Below, piece after piece: positions 6,730 through 7,699 of a DNA stretch of 7,699 nt. Where the stretch lies: assembly GCA_035292525.1 (NCBI GenBank), contig DATDPZ010000276.1, positions 1 to 7,699 on the forward strand. Reading direction: 5' to 3'. The position numbers and the translations under genes were made by a program. Every line of letters begins with the position of its first letter. The stretch's first letter is position 1. Below the pieces are notes generated by a model, which saw nothing but the letters and a program-made list of their open reading frames with translations, was not told where the DNA came from and did not search any database. This DNA is from VBAS01 sp035292525. Lineage in GTDB: Bacteria > Bacteroidota > Bacteroidia > Chitinophagales > Chitinophagaceae.

Positions 6730-6767
6730 TTGTTCATTAGTTCACAAATATATGAACTAATGAACAA
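6730..6767. promoter_or_regulatory. Operator palindrome of the ArsR-regulated run
   Basis: Perfect 15-bp arms, TTGTTCATTAGTTCA (6730-6744) and TGAACTAATGAACAA (6753-6767), flank an 8-nt centre. Each arm also contains GTTC-ATTA-GTTC or its complement. The site lies 8 nt upstream of the ArsR start codon. TTCA-N8-TGAA in the middle resembles the dyads bound by ArsR-family dimers; the long arms could hold two dimers. Confidence 0.75.
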
Positions 6768-6773
6768 AACAAA
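6745..6773 (-). promoter_or_regulatory. Bacteroidota-type promoter of the sulfur gene run
   Basis: On the minus strand a -33 TTTG (6773-6770) is followed after 17 nt by TATATTTG (6752-6745), an exact match to the TAnnTTTG -7 box of Bacteroidota. Initiation would fall near 6740, leaving a leader of roughly 18 nt. The -7 box is exactly the centre of the operator palindrome, so a bound repressor should exclude the sigma factor. Confidence 0.65.
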
Positions 6774-6948
6774 ATTTCAAATCCCCATAACCTACGCTTT
6801 CCTGTTGAAGATTATTGTAACCAAACTTGCCAGTCTTTCCAACTTTGGAACAATGCAGGGTTCATTTCTAATAAAGGAAATGTTGCATGAAAGGGTTTAC
6901 AGTATTAATATCCATAATAACAAAGGGAAAAAATAAGCAGGATTGGAA
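6768..6948. other. Gap between glyS and the promoter, no gene seen
   Basis: Apart from the -33 element of the promoter at its left end, I recognise nothing here. A plus-strand frame of 68 codons (6730-6936) begins with TTG inside the operator and has no family features. No clear terminator hairpin follows the glyS stop; there is only a TATTTTTTCCC stretch about 20 nt past it on the minus strand. Confidence 0.5.
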
Positions 6949-7699
6949 TTAGTTAATCGCTGCCAGTACAATCTCTCTTATTTTATCCAAAGGGATTCTT
7001 TCCTGCAGCATAGTATCCCGGTATCGGATAGTAACTGTATAATCTTCTTTTGTCTGATGATCTACTGTAACACAAAACGGAGTGCCTATGGCATCCATGC
7101 GACGGTAACGTTTGCCAATGGTATCTTTTTCTTCGTAAAAACAACGGAAGGAAGATTTGCATTCATCCATGATCTTCCGGGCAATTTCCGGTAAGCCATC
7201 TTTTTTTACCAATGGTAATATGGCCAATTTCATGGGGGCCAGTTTTGCAGGAAGTTTTAATACCACACGGCTGTCCTTTTTTTCTGTTGTACTCAGATCT
7301 TCTTCAAAATATGCAGCGCTGATCACCAACAAGAACATTCTATCAAGTCCGATAGACGTTTCAATAACGTATGGAATATAATTACCGTAAGGTTTACCGG
7401 TTGCGGGATCAATTTCATTATCGAAATACTGCATTTTCTTTTTACTGTATTCCTGGTGCTGCTTCAAATCAAAATCTGTTCTGGAATGAATGCCTTCTAC
7501 TTCTTTAAAACCAATGGGGAAATTATATTCAATATCCGTGGCAGCATCTGCATAATGTGCCAGCTTCACATGGTCGTGAAAGCGATATTGATCATTAACC
7601 CACCCCTGCCCCTCCAAGGAGGGGAAGAGAGAGAGATGCCATTTCAATCTTTCCTGTTTCCAGAATTCATACCATTCCTTTTGAGTGCCGGGACGAATG
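6949..7699 (-). CDS. glyS: Glycyl-tRNA synthetase, C-terminal part (runs off right edge)
   Basis: The enzyme charges tRNA-Gly with glycine in the cytoplasm; this is the dimeric class II form. The frame is open from the right edge (IRPGTQKEWYEFWKQERL) to TAA at 6949, 250 codons of a protein usually near 460-500. Visible are KLAHYADAATDIEYNFP, GFKEVEGIHSRTDFDLKQH (glycine pocket), YVIETSIGLDRMFL (motif 3 with the catalytic Arg), then the anticodon-binding domain LAPMKLAILPLVKK with IGKRYRRMDAIGTPFCVTVD. The TTG at 7647 is an internal Leu, not a start. Between KWHLSL and DQYRFHDH the protein carries FPSLEGQGWVN, translated from a palindromic DNA repeat; the Staphylococcus enzyme has about six fewer residues there (memory). 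Its product should still be functional because the frame is kept. Confidence 0.96.
   Translation of the reverse strand, partial: IRPGTQKEWYEFWKQERLKWHLSLFPSLEGQGWVNDQYRFHDHVKLAHYADAATDIEYNFPIGFKEVEGIHSRTDFDLKQHQEYSKKKMQYFDNEIDPATGKPYGNYIPYVIETSIGLDRMFLLVISAAYFEEDLSTTEKKDSRVVLKLPAKLAPMKLAILPLVKKDGLPEIARKIMDECKSSFRCFYEEKDTIGKRYRRMDAIGTPFCVTVDHQTKEDYTVTIRYRDTMLQERIPLDKIREIVLAAIN
7594..7637. repeat. GC-rich palindromic repeat inserted in frame in glyS
   Basis: The core is CCCCTCCAAGGAGGGG (7609-7624), perfect 7-bp arms around AA. It is flanked on one side by TAACCCACCCCTG (7596-7608) and on the other by a GA dinucleotide run (7626-7636). The coding-strand form, CCCCTCCTTGGAGGGG followed by CAGGGGTGGG, resembles a dispersed repeat I remember from many Bacteroidota intergenic regions. 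Here it is translated as FPSLEGQGWV. Confidence 0.7.

Noticed and set aside
6730..6936. Plus-strand 68-codon frame divergent from arsR
   Set aside because: It starts with TTG inside the operator palindrome, has no recognisable domain or signal, and its composition looks like non-coding AT-rich DNA.
7645..7647. TTG as a start codon for a short glyS-like gene
   Set aside because: The same frame continues upstream to the window edge with typical GlyRS sequence (TQKEWYEFWKQER), so this TTG is an internal Leu.
1..7699. CRISPR array, tRNA, rRNA or insertion sequence
   Set aside because: No regularly spaced repeats, cloverleaf, rRNA core or transposase was seen; the only repeats are the short elements listed.

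Overview
The window looks like a piece of a Bacteroidota chromosome, probably near Chitinophagaceae/Sphingobacteriia. The evidence is the style of the proteins, AT-rich gaps, genes without clear Shine-Dalgarno sequences, and a promoter of the TTTG / TAnnTTTG type used by this phylum. Every gene I can support lies on the minus strand, so transcription runs from high to low coordinates. The large plus-strand reading frames are shadows of these genes.

From right to left. (1) 6949-7699 is the C-terminal 250 codons of glycyl-tRNA synthetase, cut by the window edge. (2) 6723-6948 is a gap holding a strong promoter/operator: a perfect 15-bp inverted repeat whose 8-nt centre is exactly a TATATTTG -7 box. 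(3) 2102-6722 is a tightly packed run of seven genes: an ArsR-family repressor, a sulfide:quinone oxidoreductase-like flavoprotein, an exported rhodanese-like protein with a Cys-rich CGCC site, an exported single-haem (CMSCH) protein with an unrecognised C-terminal domain, a DsrE-family protein, an MFS transporter and a cytoplasmic rhodanese. Gaps are 2 to 15 nt, and the last pair overlaps. (4) 1982-2101 is a 120-nt gap with an 11-nt direct repeat and a weak hairpin. (5) 1-1981 is the N-terminal 660 codons of pyruvate:ferredoxin (flavodoxin) oxidoreductase, running off the left edge.

The seven-gene run reads as a reactive-sulfur module. The flavoprotein would oxidise sulfide to persulfide or polysulfide. 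The rhodaneses and the DsrE protein would carry or transfer sulfane sulfur inside and outside the inner membrane. The haem protein may take electrons or bind sulfur species in the periplasm. The MFS protein would move an unknown, perhaps sulfur-containing, solute. The ArsR protein probably represses the whole run through the palindrome at 6730-6767. This assignment comes from protein families and gene order; no substrate is proven.

The points most worth a second look are: the promoter box framed by the palindrome; two different GC-rich palindromic elements lying in frame inside conserved genes (glyS and the N-terminus of nifJ); and an A8 tract near the end of the MFS gene where a one-base shift would turn an 89-nt overlap into a classical ATGA stop/start junction.
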